Positions 46,579-57,254 of a stretch of DNA of 64,000 nt are shown here, piece after piece (within the stretch, counting starts at the first letter, position 1; the number at the start of each line of letters is the position of its first letter). The translations under genes were made by a program, and so were the position numbers. The stretch comes from a bacterium (lineage in GTDB: Bacteria; Bacillota; Bacilli; Lactobacillales; Streptococcaceae), in NCBI GenBank assembly GCA_905221235.1, contig CAJNCJ010000001.1, positions 193,995-257,994 on the forward strand. The letters run 5' to 3'. The notes under the pieces were generated by a model that saw only the letters and a program-made list of their open reading frames with translations, did not search any database and was not told where the DNA came from.

Positions 46579-47796
46579 CTAAATCAAGGGTTTATAGGTT
46601 TCATTTAGTCTCAAAGCCTTCATTTCATCTTTGATTGTAAAAATCATACCACCAAACATCATAAATAAACCTGGAATCATAGCAATCCTCAATAACTTTT
46701 CATCAGATAAAACAAATAACATTGGAGCCCCCGCCATCAAAACATTAAAAACTCCTCCTATAATCGAAAAGCGCAATACTAATCGATTAATAAAGCGACT
46801 TGTTTCCTCGCCTGGATAAACTCCATATATATACTCTCCAGATTTCTTCATCCGATCGGATATCTGATCACCGCTCAAATTGACAAAAGCAAAAGCAATA
46901 CTAAATAAAAAAATCATAGCAATATATGAATAAATCCATAATGGTTTTCCAACTCCGTACTGAGCAGATATTTCAGAGAAGACGGAAGTCTGAGGAAAGA
47001 GGGTTTGTAACAGTAAAAAGATATAGGTAGGTAAACTTAAGAAACTCATAACATACATAAACGGCATACCACCAGCTGGATTTAACATTATTTCCAAATA
47101 AGAATAGCGCTTAAATCGACTACGTAAACCAATCTTATGAACTGGTATACGATAACGCGCTCTATACGTAAGTACCATCATATAAGTTAATACAATACTA
47201 CTCAATACAATAAGTAACATTACACCCATAGAAATTCGAACAAGCTGAAATGTATTTATAATATCTTGTGGAATATTTAAAATAATACTAGCTAGTAAAA
47301 TAACTACAGAACCACCTACTCCAAGTTGAGCATTTAAATCTGATAACCATATGAGAAAGAAGGAGCCAGCTATTAATAACAGAGTATTCATTATGGTTAC
47401 TAATAAGGAGGAATAAAGATGTTGTATCGGTAAATTCAATGAAAGCGCTAAAGATTGAATCAAAGCAATGACTAATGTTAAATACATCTTCCTTCTATCT
47501 TGAACTTCTATTGCCCCTGAAGAAATATTTAATTTCTTAGAAAAAGAGAGTAACTGCCATAGAATCATTGATGACATCCATGGTGATAATCCTATAGAAA
47601 ACAGGGATAAACTTTTTAGATTCCCTCCTAGAAGTGCGGTTGAGAAAGCTAAATAGGCTGTTGATCCACCTAAAAAGTCTCTACTGTTCAAATCAACAAA
47701 AGGAAGAGTAAGTCGGCTTCCCAATACATAGATAAACAGCAGAAATAAAGTTATCAATCCCTTTTTTACTGCTATTGATGAATAAATTTTTTTCAC
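46579..47796 (-). CDS. secY2: Accessory Sec channel SecY2
   Basis: A 405-residue, ten-helix SecY homologue, the membrane pore for the SRRP. It opens with a short N-terminus and a first helix [20 protein letters not shown], then [19 protein letters not shown] in helix 2b/3. The cytoplasmic loops are shorter than in housekeeping SecY. It heads the secY2-asp1-asp2-asp3-secA2-gtfA-gtfB-asp4-asp5 block. Confidence 0.95.
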   Translation of the reverse strand: MKKIYSSIAVKKGLITLFLLFIYVLGSRLTLPFVDLNSRDFLGGSTAYLAFSTALLGGNLKSLSLFSIGLSPWMSSMILWQLLSFSKKLNISSGAIEVQDRRKMYLTLVIALIQSLALSLNLPIQHLYSSLLVTIMNTLLLIAGSFFLIWLSDLNAQLGVGGSVVILLASIILNIPQDIINTFQLVRISMGVMLLIVLSSIVLTYMMVLTYRARYRIPVHKIGLRSRFKRYSYLEIMLNPAGGMPFMYVMSFLSLPTYIFLLLQTLFPQTSVFSEISAQYGVGKPLWIYSYIAMIFLFSIAFAFVNLSGDQISDRMKKSGEYIYGVYPGEETSRFINRLVLRFSIIGGVFNVLMAGAPMLFVLSDEKLLRIAMIPGLFMMFGGMIFTIKDEMKALRLNETYKPLI

Positions 47797-47862
47797 GAAA
47801 TACTCCTTTATTTAAGCTCAACTTGAATCTTACCATAGTCTAAATTGATCCTTGACTTCAGA

Positions 47863-49056
47863 CTAATTTTCCAAACTCTTTAAAGCTTTCACCATTTCAT
47901 CAGGCCTGTCCACAGAAAAAATACCGCCATATATACTATCGTCACATGATTTCCTAGTATTTTCGAAAGTAAAGATTTTTCTTCCTCTATCTCTAGCTTT
48001 AGACAAAACGTCGAACACCTCAGCTCCATGGTTAATATCTAGATATACAGTCGAATCATCTAACATCCAATCTATTCTATTGTGAATGATACTTTGATAC
48101 AGTGTCACATTTCTATATACTGATAGTTTGGTCAACTCAGAAGCACAGTATACTGGCGCTCCAATATGGAAATGCCAATCTGGTAAAGACTTTATTAAAT
48201 ATTCTAAATTTTCTACTTCTAAAACCCATGTCAGAATACAAGCACCCTTCTTAGACTGGTTAGTACGTTCATAATAATTTAGATTTACTTTTCTAGATAT
48301 AATCTCTGTCCAATCTAAATCTCTATAAGCCCACCATAATTCACGTAGTCTCGATATACTATATGTATTCCATGGCTTATCATGACTAGCAAAATGAACG
48401 ATTGCTGGCGGGAGGTCTTCCAAACGTTCATATTTTTTACCTAAACTAAAAGTATCCACCCCAACCATAAAATTATATGTCTCTTCTAACCGTAACCATT
48501 TATTTTCAAAGTAAATGTTCAAAATACTCTGATCACCTAGATGGACTATTTGATTTTGTTCTGCAGCCAATTCTAACAGGCTATTAACAATCAAATTCTC
48601 TTTCCACTTTGCAACATCCATTAACAAAACTCCAGCATTAAATCCAGATGTTCTTCCTTCATAAGCATAAATATCATCAACAGCTCCTAGATAATATCCT
48701 TTAAGATCCATCTCAAATAGAGGAGATAAATCCCTTGTTACAATTATATCAGAATCTAAATACAACACTCTATCAGATTCGACTACTTCTGTTGCAAAAA
48801 AACGAAAATAACTTGTGTAATTTATATGAGGGCCTGTTTTATAGCCTTCAAAAAGTTCTTTATCAAAGTGTACATTGTGAATCGTAGATCTCACAACTTC
48901 CATTTTCTTTCCTAATAATTTAAACCATTCTGGCGCTATATCACTATTTAAAATATAAAAATCAATTTCTGTATTATGACAAAGAATTGATTTAATTGTT
49001 GTCTCTAACTGGACTAAATAAGCATTGTCTGCAACTAACACAATTGATTTTCTCAT
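47863..49056 (-). CDS. GT8 glycosyltransferase with GtfB-like C-terminal module
   Basis: A 397-residue putative SRRP glycan-extending enzyme. Residues about 1-260 form a GT8 (GT-A fold) domain with IVLVADNAYLVQLETTIKSI, the metal-binding DxD in VLYLDSDIIV, GFNAGVLLMD and HFASHDKPW. Residues about 275-397 form a module like the C-terminal half of GtfB (ILTWVLEVENLEYLIKSLP, then VYLDINHGAEV). Donor and acceptor sugars cannot be read from sequence. It overlaps the neighbouring GT8 gene by four bases and is the last glycosyltransferase before secY2. Confidence 0.9.
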   Translation of the reverse strand: MRKSIVLVADNAYLVQLETTIKSILCHNTEIDFYILNSDIAPEWFKLLGKKMEVVRSTIHNVHFDKELFEGYKTGPHINYTSYFRFFATEVVESDRVLYLDSDIIVTRDLSPLFEMDLKGYYLGAVDDIYAYEGRTSGFNAGVLLMDVAKWKENLIVNSLLELAAEQNQIVHLGDQSILNIYFENKWLRLEETYNFMVGVDTFSLGKKYERLEDLPPAIVHFASHDKPWNTYSISRLRELWWAYRDLDWTEIISRKVNLNYYERTNQSKKGACILTWVLEVENLEYLIKSLPDWHFHIGAPVYCASELTKLSVYRNVTLYQSIIHNRIDWMLDDSTVYLDINHGAEVFDVLSKARDRGRKIFTFENTRKSCDDSIYGGIFSVDRPDEMVKALKSLEN

Positions 49057-50282
49057 GACTTTTCTTCCATAAAACTTTTAATCATTTCTACCATTTCATC
49101 AGGACTATCATGATGACAAATTCCAACATAAGATTCTTCAGATATAGTCAAACAACGTGTATTATCGAAAGTCAGCATCGGCTTTTCAAATTTTTTCACT
49201 AAATCATAGACATACATTAATTTCTCATCATGATTCAAGTCTAAATAAATATCTACCTCTTTTAAACGTTTCTCTATTAACAAAGGAAAATCATTAGGAT
49301 AAAGAGTAACATTATTAAATTTTGATAATCTCAATAGTTCATTTGCCATAAAAGTATGGGCAGTAATATAAAAATGTACTTCTGGTAATCTTTCAACTAA
49401 GTAATCCATTTTTTCTACACACCAAGAATTTGTTAAATTCATACAAGTTAATTTTGGTTTATATATTTGTGCAGAATAAAGTTCACCCTTCTCTTTCCAA
49501 ATGGATACAATATAACTCCATTCCATAAAAGAATAATGCCACCAATTTTCTCGAAGACGCCCTACAGAAAATTGATTCCACGGTTTGTCTTGAGAAATAT
49601 AATGTAAGATTTTAGGAAGTGGATTAATTGATTTTTCCAAAATCCAAGCATGCCCTTGTTCTGCTGCTCCTCGATCAAATCCTATTTGGTAATTAAAAGT
49701 TTCATTAATTTCAATATAGGAATCAAAGAACAACATATTTAAAATAGATTGATCCCCTTCTCCCACATTTTCATGCTCTTTTTCTGTCAAATCAATTAAC
49801 TTTTGCCTAATATTTTCAGCTTGCCATTTTTTATTATTTATTAACAATACTCCTGCATTAAAACCAATTCCAGCACCAAAACAAGAACGAGTTGCAGCTA
49901 AATAATTTTCACCTAAATCCAACTCAAACAATTCTTCCAAATCATCTGTTACCAATAAATCACTGTCTAAATATAAAACTTTATCTTCTGTTACAAAATC
50001 TGGAATATAATAACGAGCAAAGGTCATATGATTGATATGAGGCAGTTTATTTGACCAATTCATTTGGAACTGTTGCCCAATAAGCTTGCAATCAATCAAG
50101 TCTCCGCCCATCTCTTGAATATACATTCGTAATCTATTGAACCATTCTTGAGGAATGTCTTTGTTTAGTACATAAATTTTCAAGCCACTATTGTGTCTAC
50201 AGATTGATTTCATAGCTGTTTCGATTTGTCGAATATAAGCATAATCACCTGCAAATGCTACTGCCTTCTTATTTTCTAACAT
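49053..50282 (-). CDS. GT8 glycosyltransferase with GtfB-like C-terminal module
   Basis: 409 residues with the same two-part layout as the gene after it. The GT8 part carries VAFAGDYAYIRQIETAMKSI, DxD in VLYLDSDLLVTDDL, GFNAGVLLINNKKW and HYISQDKPWNQF. The C-terminal part from about residue 285 reads CMNLTNSWCVEKMDYLVE and DIYLDLNHDEKLMYV. Probably adds a sugar to the SRRP glycan in the cytoplasm. It follows a GT2 gene by 12 bases. Confidence 0.9.
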   Translation of the reverse strand: MLENKKAVAFAGDYAYIRQIETAMKSICRHNSGLKIYVLNKDIPQEWFNRLRMYIQEMGGDLIDCKLIGQQFQMNWSNKLPHINHMTFARYYIPDFVTEDKVLYLDSDLLVTDDLEELFELDLGENYLAATRSCFGAGIGFNAGVLLINNKKWQAENIRQKLIDLTEKEHENVGEGDQSILNMLFFDSYIEINETFNYQIGFDRGAAEQGHAWILEKSINPLPKILHYISQDKPWNQFSVGRLRENWWHYSFMEWSYIVSIWKEKGELYSAQIYKPKLTCMNLTNSWCVEKMDYLVERLPEVHFYITAHTFMANELLRLSKFNNVTLYPNDFPLLIEKRLKEVDIYLDLNHDEKLMYVYDLVKKFEKPMLTFDNTRCLTISEESYVGICHHDSPDEMVEMIKSFMEEKS

Positions 50283-50294
50283 TTCGTCTCCTTC

Positions 50295-51173
50295 CTATAC
50301 AGTTCGTTTAATTAAATGAATCATTTCTATATATCTTCTGTAAATTTCAGAATGCTCTAAACCACACTCTCTCGCTTGAGCACATCTACCCTCTAAATGA
50401 GATAATATAGAATATCTATATGAATCTGAATACAAGCCACTCATACTCACAATACAAATTCGTTCAACTAAAGCATCAAAAACATCCTCTAGTAAATTTT
50501 CTGTAACACTTTGTATAATAGACCCTTCTCTAACACGGTAGAAATATAAACCTTTGTTAATATAAATTACTTTTGATGACTCTAAGAATAACTTAATATT
50601 CGTTCTGGTGTCCTCTATTAACTTTCCTTTTGGAAAATGAACATGTTCAAATAAGTTTTTCCTAAATAGTTTTCCCCAACTGGTATAGTAAGATAACTCT
50701 GCATTTTCTAAATTTGGTAATTCTCTTATCAATTCCTCAGAAGTAAAAACTCTTTCATAGTAATCATCTTCAAATATATGAAAATAATACATCGCTTCTG
50801 CCACATTATACTTTGCATAGCTTGCTATAGAAATATCAGCGTTCTCTCTAGTTAGTGCTTCATATAGATCAAAAAGATATGTATCACTAACCCAATCATC
50901 AGAATCGACAAATGTAATGTAAGCTCCTTTTGAGTGTTCAAGACCAAAGTTACGAGCATCTGAAAGTCCTCCATTCTCTTTTTCAAGATAATGAAAACGA
51001 CTATCACGAACAGCGTACTCTCTACAAATAGTCCCTGAATTATCTGTAGAACCATCATTCACCATCAGCACTTCAAAGAGTTTATAAGTCTGTTTAGATA
51101 GACTATCTAAACACATATTAATAAAATCTTCTACATTGTAAACAGGCACAATAACAGTAATTAATTCTTCCAT
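50295..51173 (-). CDS. GT2 family glycosyltransferase
   Basis: A 292-residue GT-A enzyme: ITVIVPVYNVEDFINMCLDS at the N-terminus, LMVNDGSTDNSGTICREYA, ENGGLSDARNFGLEHSKG and the DxD segment YITFVDSDDWV. The remaining helical part carries WGKLFRKNLFEHVHFPKGKL. It has no membrane helix, in keeping with cytoplasmic SRRP glycosylation. It is closely similar, by eye, to the GT2 broken by a stop at 54694-55569, so the two look like paralogues and this one may cover part of the lost function. Confidence 0.92.
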   Translation of the reverse strand: MEELITVIVPVYNVEDFINMCLDSLSKQTYKLFEVLMVNDGSTDNSGTICREYAVRDSRFHYLEKENGGLSDARNFGLEHSKGAYITFVDSDDWVSDTYLFDLYEALTRENADISIASYAKYNVAEAMYYFHIFEDDYYERVFTSEELIRELPNLENAELSYYTSWGKLFRKNLFEHVHFPKGKLIEDTRTNIKLFLESSKVIYINKGLYFYRVREGSIIQSVTENLLEDVFDALVERICIVSMSGLYSDSYRYSILSHLEGRCAQARECGLEHSEIYRRYIEMIHLIKRTV

Positions 51174-51200
51174 CTACACTACGTTCTCCGTTCATATTTT

Positions 51201-53645
51201 CTATCTAGACAAATCAGCTACAATCTGACTGTTATATACCTCATCCTCAATGAACTCAATATCTTGATCAAAATTATACTCTGCTGTATGTTTATGTGAA
51301 AATTTAACCTTAGTTTTAGCCCCCATCTTCATCCACTCATATTCTGAATCAATATGACCGATATCCAATACCTGATGACCTTTTTGACTTAAATGATAAA
51401 CTAAAACTTTAGCTGTAGGACCTAACATACATAAAATCAAGCGACCAGCTGCATGCTTTTCAATTTCTTGTTCAATTTCATGAACTCTAGAAAATGCACT
51501 ATGAGAAGGACAAATAATTCGTTTAATAGAATTGGCCTCATCAAATAAATCATTCCCTACACCTGAACGAGAAGTCGCACCTTCAACTATCAGTAAATCA
51601 CGGTTTTTCCAAATACTTTTCAATTTTTCAAATTGCGATTTAGCTTGACTCTTGTCTTCAAAATCTATATAAGGGCGAGATACAAAGGTTGAGCCATACC
51701 ATGAATTACTACATAGTTCTCTGTAAAAGTCCATATAATGATCCATGTGATCTTTCCAAAATGGAATTGCCCAAGATGTAAACCTGAAACGATCTGTGAA
51801 GGCATCAGGAAGGCACACAACTAATTCTTCTCGACTTTCTTGTCCGATGATATCTCTCATAGTTGTGGCTAACTCTTCATCATAATCCTGGTATGGAATC
51901 GAATGCCCTGCAAGCATATTAATTTCTCCATCCCCAAAACGAACCAAAGAAGACTTGTTCTCAATAATATAATCTAAGGTTTCATCTATCCCTTTTACTT
52001 GAATCGGATCCAGCTGTTTCCCTAGAATTTCATTATTTATTAATTTCTGTAAATCAGCCAACATTCTTTCAGGATATTCACTTGAATACAATCTTTGGCC
52101 ATTATTCCCATTTTGAGATTTATAAAAAGCTAGTATCGGTTTAGATAGACGAGTCATTTCTTCAACAATATCAGCCGTTGAACTCACCAAATTGATATCT
52201 AAGTATGCATCCATATTTTCCTTCAATTCTTCTAACTTATCTCTAGAAATTGCTGGATAAAGTTGAATATTGGGATAACGATTAGATAAATCATATAATT
52301 TTGGTCCCATAGCTGTCCAAGCAGCAACTTGAAAAACAACATTTGGTAGCTGTTCAGCCAAGTAATCCAGTTGTTCAATATCCTGAGAAGCAGTAAACGT
52401 TAAACAAGTTAAACTAGGAAGTTGTCGAAAACAGGTAAGATGTCCATTTTTCTTAATATCTTTGATTGCATCAATCATAGAGGCGATTCCCCCATTTTCA
52501 AAAACGATTTGTCCTAAATCTCCGTGCTGAGTCGATTGAAAAGCTAATTGCGTTTTTTCTTGTTCTTTCAAAGATTTTAAAAAGTTCTCGTCTGCACTAC
52601 CATGATTGATATCCAAATAAAGATTTGTTGACTGTTTCAGCTTATCTAATACAGGAGGAACAATCTGTGGATGCAATCTCACATTATCATGCACAGCTAA
52701 TTTTGTTAGTTTATCTCCCATATCCGTCCAAGCAGCAATATGAAATACCACATCTGGTAAAGCTGTGACGAGCTCATCTATCCCTTCTAAATCTTGGGAA
52801 TTAGTTAAGGTTAAACAAGAAAATTCTCTATCTAGAAGAGGTAGAAGTTCAAACTCTCCTAAATGATGTTGTAAGATTTTATTCCATTCCAAATCATGGA
52901 ATTCCCACCATAAATCACGATAACGATTGGCTATCAAGGTTGACCAAGGTTTTCTATAGGACACAAAATGTATGATACTAGGTGATACTAATTCATTAAA
53001 ATAGTTTTCCCATTTATTATAAAAAGCAGTTACATCATGACCTACTTGAAGGTTGTACCCTCTATCTAGCTCTAACCATCTATTAGAGCAAACTTGATTC
53101 AGAATCGTTTGATCACCGTTAAAATTTTCAAATTTCCCTTCATCCACTTCTTTTAATGTAACTATTGATTGTTCAATTAGTTGTTCTTTTAATTTCTCTT
53201 GACGCCATTTTTTGTTATTGATCAGCATCACTCCTGCATTAAATGTGACACCATCCGTATCCCAAGCAGCTGCTAATAAATATTCATAAAAGTCAATCTC
53301 AAATAATGGTTCCAAAGATTGATTTACAATTAAATCACTGTCCAAATATAAAACTTTATTCTCAGAAATATAATCTGGTATAAAGTATCTGGCATAAGTC
53401 ATTGGACTTATATACTCCCGAGTTTCCCAACCTTGAAAAACAGCCTGCTCTGGTAACTTAACATCAATAATATCACTACCTAACATACGAGCAATCTTTC
53501 GTGGTTTGCGAAACCAATCTGGCATGATATCTTGATTTAAAATATAAATCTTAACATCTCGGTTGTGGTATAGAATAGATTTTATAGTTGTTTCTAACTG
53601 CGTAGTATAATTGCGATCCCCAGCTAATACAATTGTTTTGTTCAT
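51201..53645 (-). CDS. Multidomain glycosyltransferase: GT8, two GtfB-like modules, DUF1792 (GT-D)
   Basis: 814 residues in four parts. About 1-255: GT8 with DxD in VLYLDSDLIV and FNAGVMLINNKKW. About 275-395: first GtfB-like module (LTLTNSQDLEGIDELV, FHIAAWTDMGDKL, LYLDINHGSADE). About 410-535: second module (LTFTASQDIEQLDYLAEQL, AYLDINLVSST, where the usual DINH has become DINL). About 545-814: DUF1792, a GT-D fold enzyme with the catalytic VRFGDGEINML and LCMLGPTAKVLVYHL. A DUF1792 enzyme catalyses a late step of Fap1 glycosylation in S. parasanguinis. Two transferases on one chain imply two steps. This corresponds in layout to GlyD-type enzymes of psrP islands. Confidence 0.9.
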   Translation of the reverse strand: MNKTIVLAGDRNYTTQLETTIKSILYHNRDVKIYILNQDIMPDWFRKPRKIARMLGSDIIDVKLPEQAVFQGWETREYISPMTYARYFIPDYISENKVLYLDSDLIVNQSLEPLFEIDFYEYLLAAAWDTDGVTFNAGVMLINNKKWRQEKLKEQLIEQSIVTLKEVDEGKFENFNGDQTILNQVCSNRWLELDRGYNLQVGHDVTAFYNKWENYFNELVSPSIIHFVSYRKPWSTLIANRYRDLWWEFHDLEWNKILQHHLGEFELLPLLDREFSCLTLTNSQDLEGIDELVTALPDVVFHIAAWTDMGDKLTKLAVHDNVRLHPQIVPPVLDKLKQSTNLYLDINHGSADENFLKSLKEQEKTQLAFQSTQHGDLGQIVFENGGIASMIDAIKDIKKNGHLTCFRQLPSLTCLTFTASQDIEQLDYLAEQLPNVVFQVAAWTAMGPKLYDLSNRYPNIQLYPAISRDKLEELKENMDAYLDINLVSSTADIVEEMTRLSKPILAFYKSQNGNNGQRLYSSEYPERMLADLQKLINNEILGKQLDPIQVKGIDETLDYIIENKSSLVRFGDGEINMLAGHSIPYQDYDEELATTMRDIIGQESREELVVCLPDAFTDRFRFTSWAIPFWKDHMDHYMDFYRELCSNSWYGSTFVSRPYIDFEDKSQAKSQFEKLKSIWKNRDLLIVEGATSRSGVGNDLFDEANSIKRIICPSHSAFSRVHEIEQEIEKHAAGRLILCMLGPTAKVLVYHLSQKGHQVLDIGHIDSEYEWMKMGAKTKVKFSHKHTAEYNFDQDIEFIEDEVYNSQIVADLSR

Positions 53646-53654
53646 CTCATTCCC

Positions 53655-54665
53655 CTAATCAATTCCTAAGTGATAGATTGCATCTACCAATAATTTTTTA
53701 GTGAAATAGCCCTCTTTTAACAAATAACTAAAAGTTTTTATCCGATTCGTCATTTCTTGATATTCTTGTAAATTCATTTTATCAACTATCTCATGAACCT
53801 CTTCTAAGCTATCCGCCACAAAGCCCAAGCCCTGATCTACTATAAATTTAGCAGTTGATAGGCTACTTGGTACAATGACTGGTATCCCAGCTGTCAGATA
53901 GGTACTAACCTTATGAGATATATTCAGGGTGTAATATTGGTTGCTTTCTCCATCATTTTGATGCGTTCCCCAGACAAGACCAAATCCACCTTTCGATAAT
54001 ACTAGCAATAATTCCTCGTCTTTTTTCCATCCTTCAATACTAAGATTTCTAGCACTTGGACTAGCCTCCCCGTTATTTGAAAATACTCTTAAAGGTGTAT
54101 CTTGAGACCAATTTTGTAAGTCTGGAAAACGCTCTAAACTTCCAGCAAAAAAGAGTTCTTTTTTAAACTCTGGGGTATATAAGGATAAATCATGAGGATG
54201 ATCCCACATACCTTGAACGAGGATTTTCTTAGTTGTCAAGCCTTCTTCCATCAAGCGTTCTTTCATCCTCTCTGATGGGACGATTAAAACATCTGATAGA
54301 TTATACATATACATATATTCCTTCATAAGATAATAGTTACTATCAAACATGAGAGGAACAACATCATGGATAAAGCAAATAATTTTCACCTGCATATCCT
54401 TCAACTTATCAAACAAGACTCGATCAAACTCAAAGCCATTCCAAGTAGGAGACTGAAAGACTAAGATATCACCAATAGAGATACTGGCCATAATCCCATC
54501 CAGACGCTTATTCATTTCAGAAGGGCTATCTGAAGCAATATTGTAAAAATAAATACCAACCTCTCTAAACCCCAGTTGACTTGCTATTTTTTGCACGGCA
54601 TTTTGGGCAAGAATAACCGTACTATCACCTGCCATACCGTATAGATTTGTTAAATGTAGTTTCAT
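53655..54665 (-). CDS. gtf3: SRRP second-step glycosyltransferase Gtf3 (Nss-like)
   Basis: A 336-residue GT-B enzyme opening [20 protein letters not shown], with [20 protein letters not shown] (segment with a conserved HD), FAGSLERFP and the C-terminal acceptor/nucleotide region [20 protein letters not shown]. Gtf3 (Nss in S. gordonii) adds glucose to the GlcNAc placed by GtfA-GtfB. It lies nine bases upstream of the multidomain GT8 gene. Confidence 0.88.
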   Translation of the reverse strand: MKLHLTNLYGMAGDSTVILAQNAVQKIASQLGFREVGIYFYNIASDSPSEMNKRLDGIMASISIGDILVFQSPTWNGFEFDRVLFDKLKDMQVKIICFIHDVVPLMFDSNYYLMKEYMYMYNLSDVLIVPSERMKERLMEEGLTTKKILVQGMWDHPHDLSLYTPEFKKELFFAGSLERFPDLQNWSQDTPLRVFSNNGEASPSARNLSIEGWKKDEELLLVLSKGGFGLVWGTHQNDGESNQYYTLNISHKVSTYLTAGIPVIVPSSLSTAKFIVDQGLGFVADSLEEVHEIVDKMNLQEYQEMTNRIKTFSYLLKEGYFTKKLLVDAIYHLGID

Positions 54666-54693
54666 ATTATATTATCTCATTTTTTATTACTAT

Positions 54694-55569
54694 CTACGGA
54701 AGTAAAGATAATTTCTCCATCATTCTTCTATAAATCTCCGTAAACTGCATATTTTGTTCTTCTAACTTTGCTATCACTCTTTGTAATCGATTTTTATAAA
54801 TCAAAATATGATTGGTCAAATCATAACCTAAACTTGCTAAAATAGCTAGCTTTTCTTCCCTAGCCTCGATTTCATCATACATACGCTTTTCGCTCCATAT
54901 ATTTGATAAAGTATCAGATATACCAATACGGTACTAATAAATATAACTGTTTAAATAGACAACCCTTGAAGCTCTTAGAAGTACTTTCCATGTCCAGTAA
55001 GTATCCTCAGCCATTTTCCCTATAGGAAATGATAAATCTTGCAGCAACCCTCTCTTGAATAACTTCAAGTAGGGCACAGTCCAATTCCCATTTCTCATTT
55101 CTTCAACACCTTCTCTGTCAATGATTTCTTTTCCTTCTATCACTTCAAAAGAATCGTCTGGATTAGAATCATAAAACAAATATTGGCAACGTGATTCATC
55201 GTAACAATTATAACGTCCGATACTAATATCTGCATTTTCTTTTTTCAAAGCACCATATAATCGGTCTAAAGCATCATGTTCCAACCAATCATCAGAGTCT
55301 ACAAAAGTAAGATATGTCCCTGTCGAATGTTCAATTCCAAAATTTCTTGCTGAAGATGAACCACCATTTTCTTTTTCAAAATAACGGAAACGAGCATCTT
55401 TAGCAACATATTCTCTACAGATATCTGCTGAATTATCTGGAGAACCATCATTTATTAATAAACACTCAAAATTTTGATACGTCTGATTTTGAATGCTATC
55501 CAAGCACATTCGCAAATAATTCTCAACATTATAGATTGGAACTATAATACTAATTAATTCATTCTCCAT
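54694..55569 (-). pseudogene. GT2 glycosyltransferase interrupted by an in-frame amber codon
   Basis: Reading from the ATG at 55569 gives a GT2 enzyme (ISIIVPIYNVENYLRMCLDS, LINDGSPDNSADICREYV, YLTFVDSDDWLEHD) that stops at a TAG at 54934-54936 after 211 residues. The same frame then continues without a break (YRIGISDTLSNIWSEKRMYD through MMEKLSLLP) to a stop at 54694. Restored, it would be 291 residues, the length of the intact GT2 at 50295-51173. The stop sits in a YIY-stop-YRIG context where a Trp (TGG) would fit. A truncated product keeping the catalytic part could still be made. The only later ATG in frame is at 54882, too late for a functional start. Confidence 0.85.
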
Positions 55570-55887
55570 ATAATTATTACCTTAAATATTTATTTTTCAC
55601 CCTTACAAGTAACTTTCCATCACTATGAACCATACTATTCGTCGAAACACTATTGCAAATAAGACATCCTGCTTCAATAATCACTCCTTTTAAAATTATG
55701 ATATCACTTCCTATCCAGCAATCTCTTCCAACTCTAATCTATACCATAGTTCACTGTCACTACTTATTTTTCTTAATACCTAAATCACTTTATAAAATTC
55801 ATGCAAATATTTATTCTACTTAGCAAAGCATTACAAGGAAGATATAGTCTGCACTTTATAGCTTTCCATGGTAATAAAAATTACGTT
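55570..55887. other. Gene-poor stretch holding an acyltransferase fragment
   Basis: 318 bases between the broken GT2 and the next GT8 gene. The left half is a decayed acyltransferase fragment listed separately. The right half (about 55740-55887) is A/T-rich and I see no gene, promoter or hairpin I can support. Confidence 0.7.
55577..55735 (-). pseudogene. Fragment of a hexapeptide-repeat acyltransferase
   Basis: Minus-strand translation ending at TAA 55577 reads RVGRDCWIGSDIIILKGVI then EAGCLICNSVSTNSMVHSDG and a basic end. The WIGSDIIILKGV pattern is the left-handed beta-helix hexapeptide signature and aligns with CWIGTNVVILKGVTIGDNV in the intact acyltransferase at 57255-58133. A stop lies immediately upstream in frame, and no start codon is available, so only the last 50 or so codons remain. 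Confidence 0.7.
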
Positions 55888-57069
55888 TTATTTGATATTT
55901 TTTAAAAAATCCACCATGTCTTGAGGTTTATCATGTGAAAACATTTGATCCACATGATACGAATTAGCTACATTATCAAATGTTAGAATTGTTTTCTTAG
56001 CCTCTTGCACCAATTCTAAAATATCAGGAAATTTAAATTCATGATTAATATCTAAATAAACATCACATTCTTCGATCATTTTCTGGCATGTCCACTTCAT
56101 GACAGTTGGATGAAGTTTAATATTCTCATAACTAGCTAAACTTCTAAGAATTTCTCCCATTTCTGTAAAAGTTAAAACATGAATTTCATAATCAGGTAAA
56201 TTTTTAGCTAAATAATCAATTTGTTCCAATTGCTGACTACCTGTAATAATCAATGCTTGATGTTGATATTCTTTTACAATTAATTCTTCCTGACTATTAA
56301 TTTGAGCCCATTCTAATTGACTATATTGCCACCAAACTTCTCGTAAACGACCAACTGAATAAGTTTTCCAAGGTTTATCAGCTGATAGATAATGAATAAT
56401 AGCAGGGAGTGGAGATAATGGTATATCAAAAATAAAATATTGTTCTCTATTATCAGCTACTTGGTCATATCCAATCTGAAAATTATAAGTATCATCTAAT
56501 AATACATAATTTTTGCCGATTACGATATTCAAAACAGTTTGATCTGCCTCAGGTAAATGTTCATGCTCACTTTCGGTAATATCAATCAGTTTCTGCTGAA
56601 TTGAATTTTCCTTCCAATAAGCATTATTAATCAATAGAACTCCCGCATTAAATCTATCTTCTAGACCATAGATTACTTTAGCCGCAGCTAAAGGTTTATC
56701 AGTTAAATCTATAGAAAACAACTCGGTCAAATCACGAGTAACTACCAAGTCACAATCTAGGTATAAAACAATATCTTCTGAAACAAAACTTGGAATAAAA
56801 TAACGAGCATAAGTCATAAAATTAATATGCTGTCCTACTGGAGGTAGCTTCCAACTTTGCATATTACCTTGAAACATCTTGATATCTACTATATCACTAT
56901 TGCGACATGACATTTTTTCCCTGGTAGAAATAAACCATTCTTGTGGAATATCCTGATTAAAAATATAAACTTTGATATCACTATTATGATAACAAATAGA
57001 TTTCAAGGTTGTTTCAATCTGACGAATATAACCATAATCTCCTGCAAGTACAATTGCTTTTTTATTCAT
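55888..57069 (-). CDS. GT8 glycosyltransferase with GtfB-like C-terminal module
   Basis: A 393-residue enzyme. The GT8 domain (about 1-260) shows IVLAGDYGYIRQIETTLKSI, DxD as DCD in IVLYLDCDLVV, RFNAGVLLINNAYW and HYLSADKPWKTYSV. The module (about 270-393) reads LIITGSQQLEQIDYLAKNL, VLTFTEMGEILRSLASYENI and VYLDINHEFKF. It is close to the GT8 at 49053-50282. Probably one of the SRRP glycan-extending steps. Confidence 0.9.
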   Translation of the reverse strand: MNKKAIVLAGDYGYIRQIETTLKSICYHNSDIKVYIFNQDIPQEWFISTREKMSCRNSDIVDIKMFQGNMQSWKLPPVGQHINFMTYARYFIPSFVSEDIVLYLDCDLVVTRDLTELFSIDLTDKPLAAAKVIYGLEDRFNAGVLLINNAYWKENSIQQKLIDITESEHEHLPEADQTVLNIVIGKNYVLLDDTYNFQIGYDQVADNREQYFIFDIPLSPLPAIIHYLSADKPWKTYSVGRLREVWWQYSQLEWAQINSQEELIVKEYQHQALIITGSQQLEQIDYLAKNLPDYEIHVLTFTEMGEILRSLASYENIKLHPTVMKWTCQKMIEECDVYLDINHEFKFPDILELVQEAKKTILTFDNVANSYHVDQMFSHDKPQDMVDFLKNIK

Positions 57070-57254
57070 TTATCACTCCTATATTTTTTGTTCCAATCGA
57101 TATCATTTTTGAAAATGAATATCATAAAATTAATAAGATAAATAATTCCTAATTTGACCTCAATTTTTCCATTGCGGTTATTAATCTTATTTAATTAAAC
57201 TTGCATACAACATAAGTAACAATCGAAGATCCAATTAAACTAATATCCAGACAC

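Noticed and set aside
54694..54882. A separate 62-residue protein downstream of the GT2
   Set aside because: It is in the same frame as the GT2 and continues it after the amber codon, so it is the 3' part of one broken gene.
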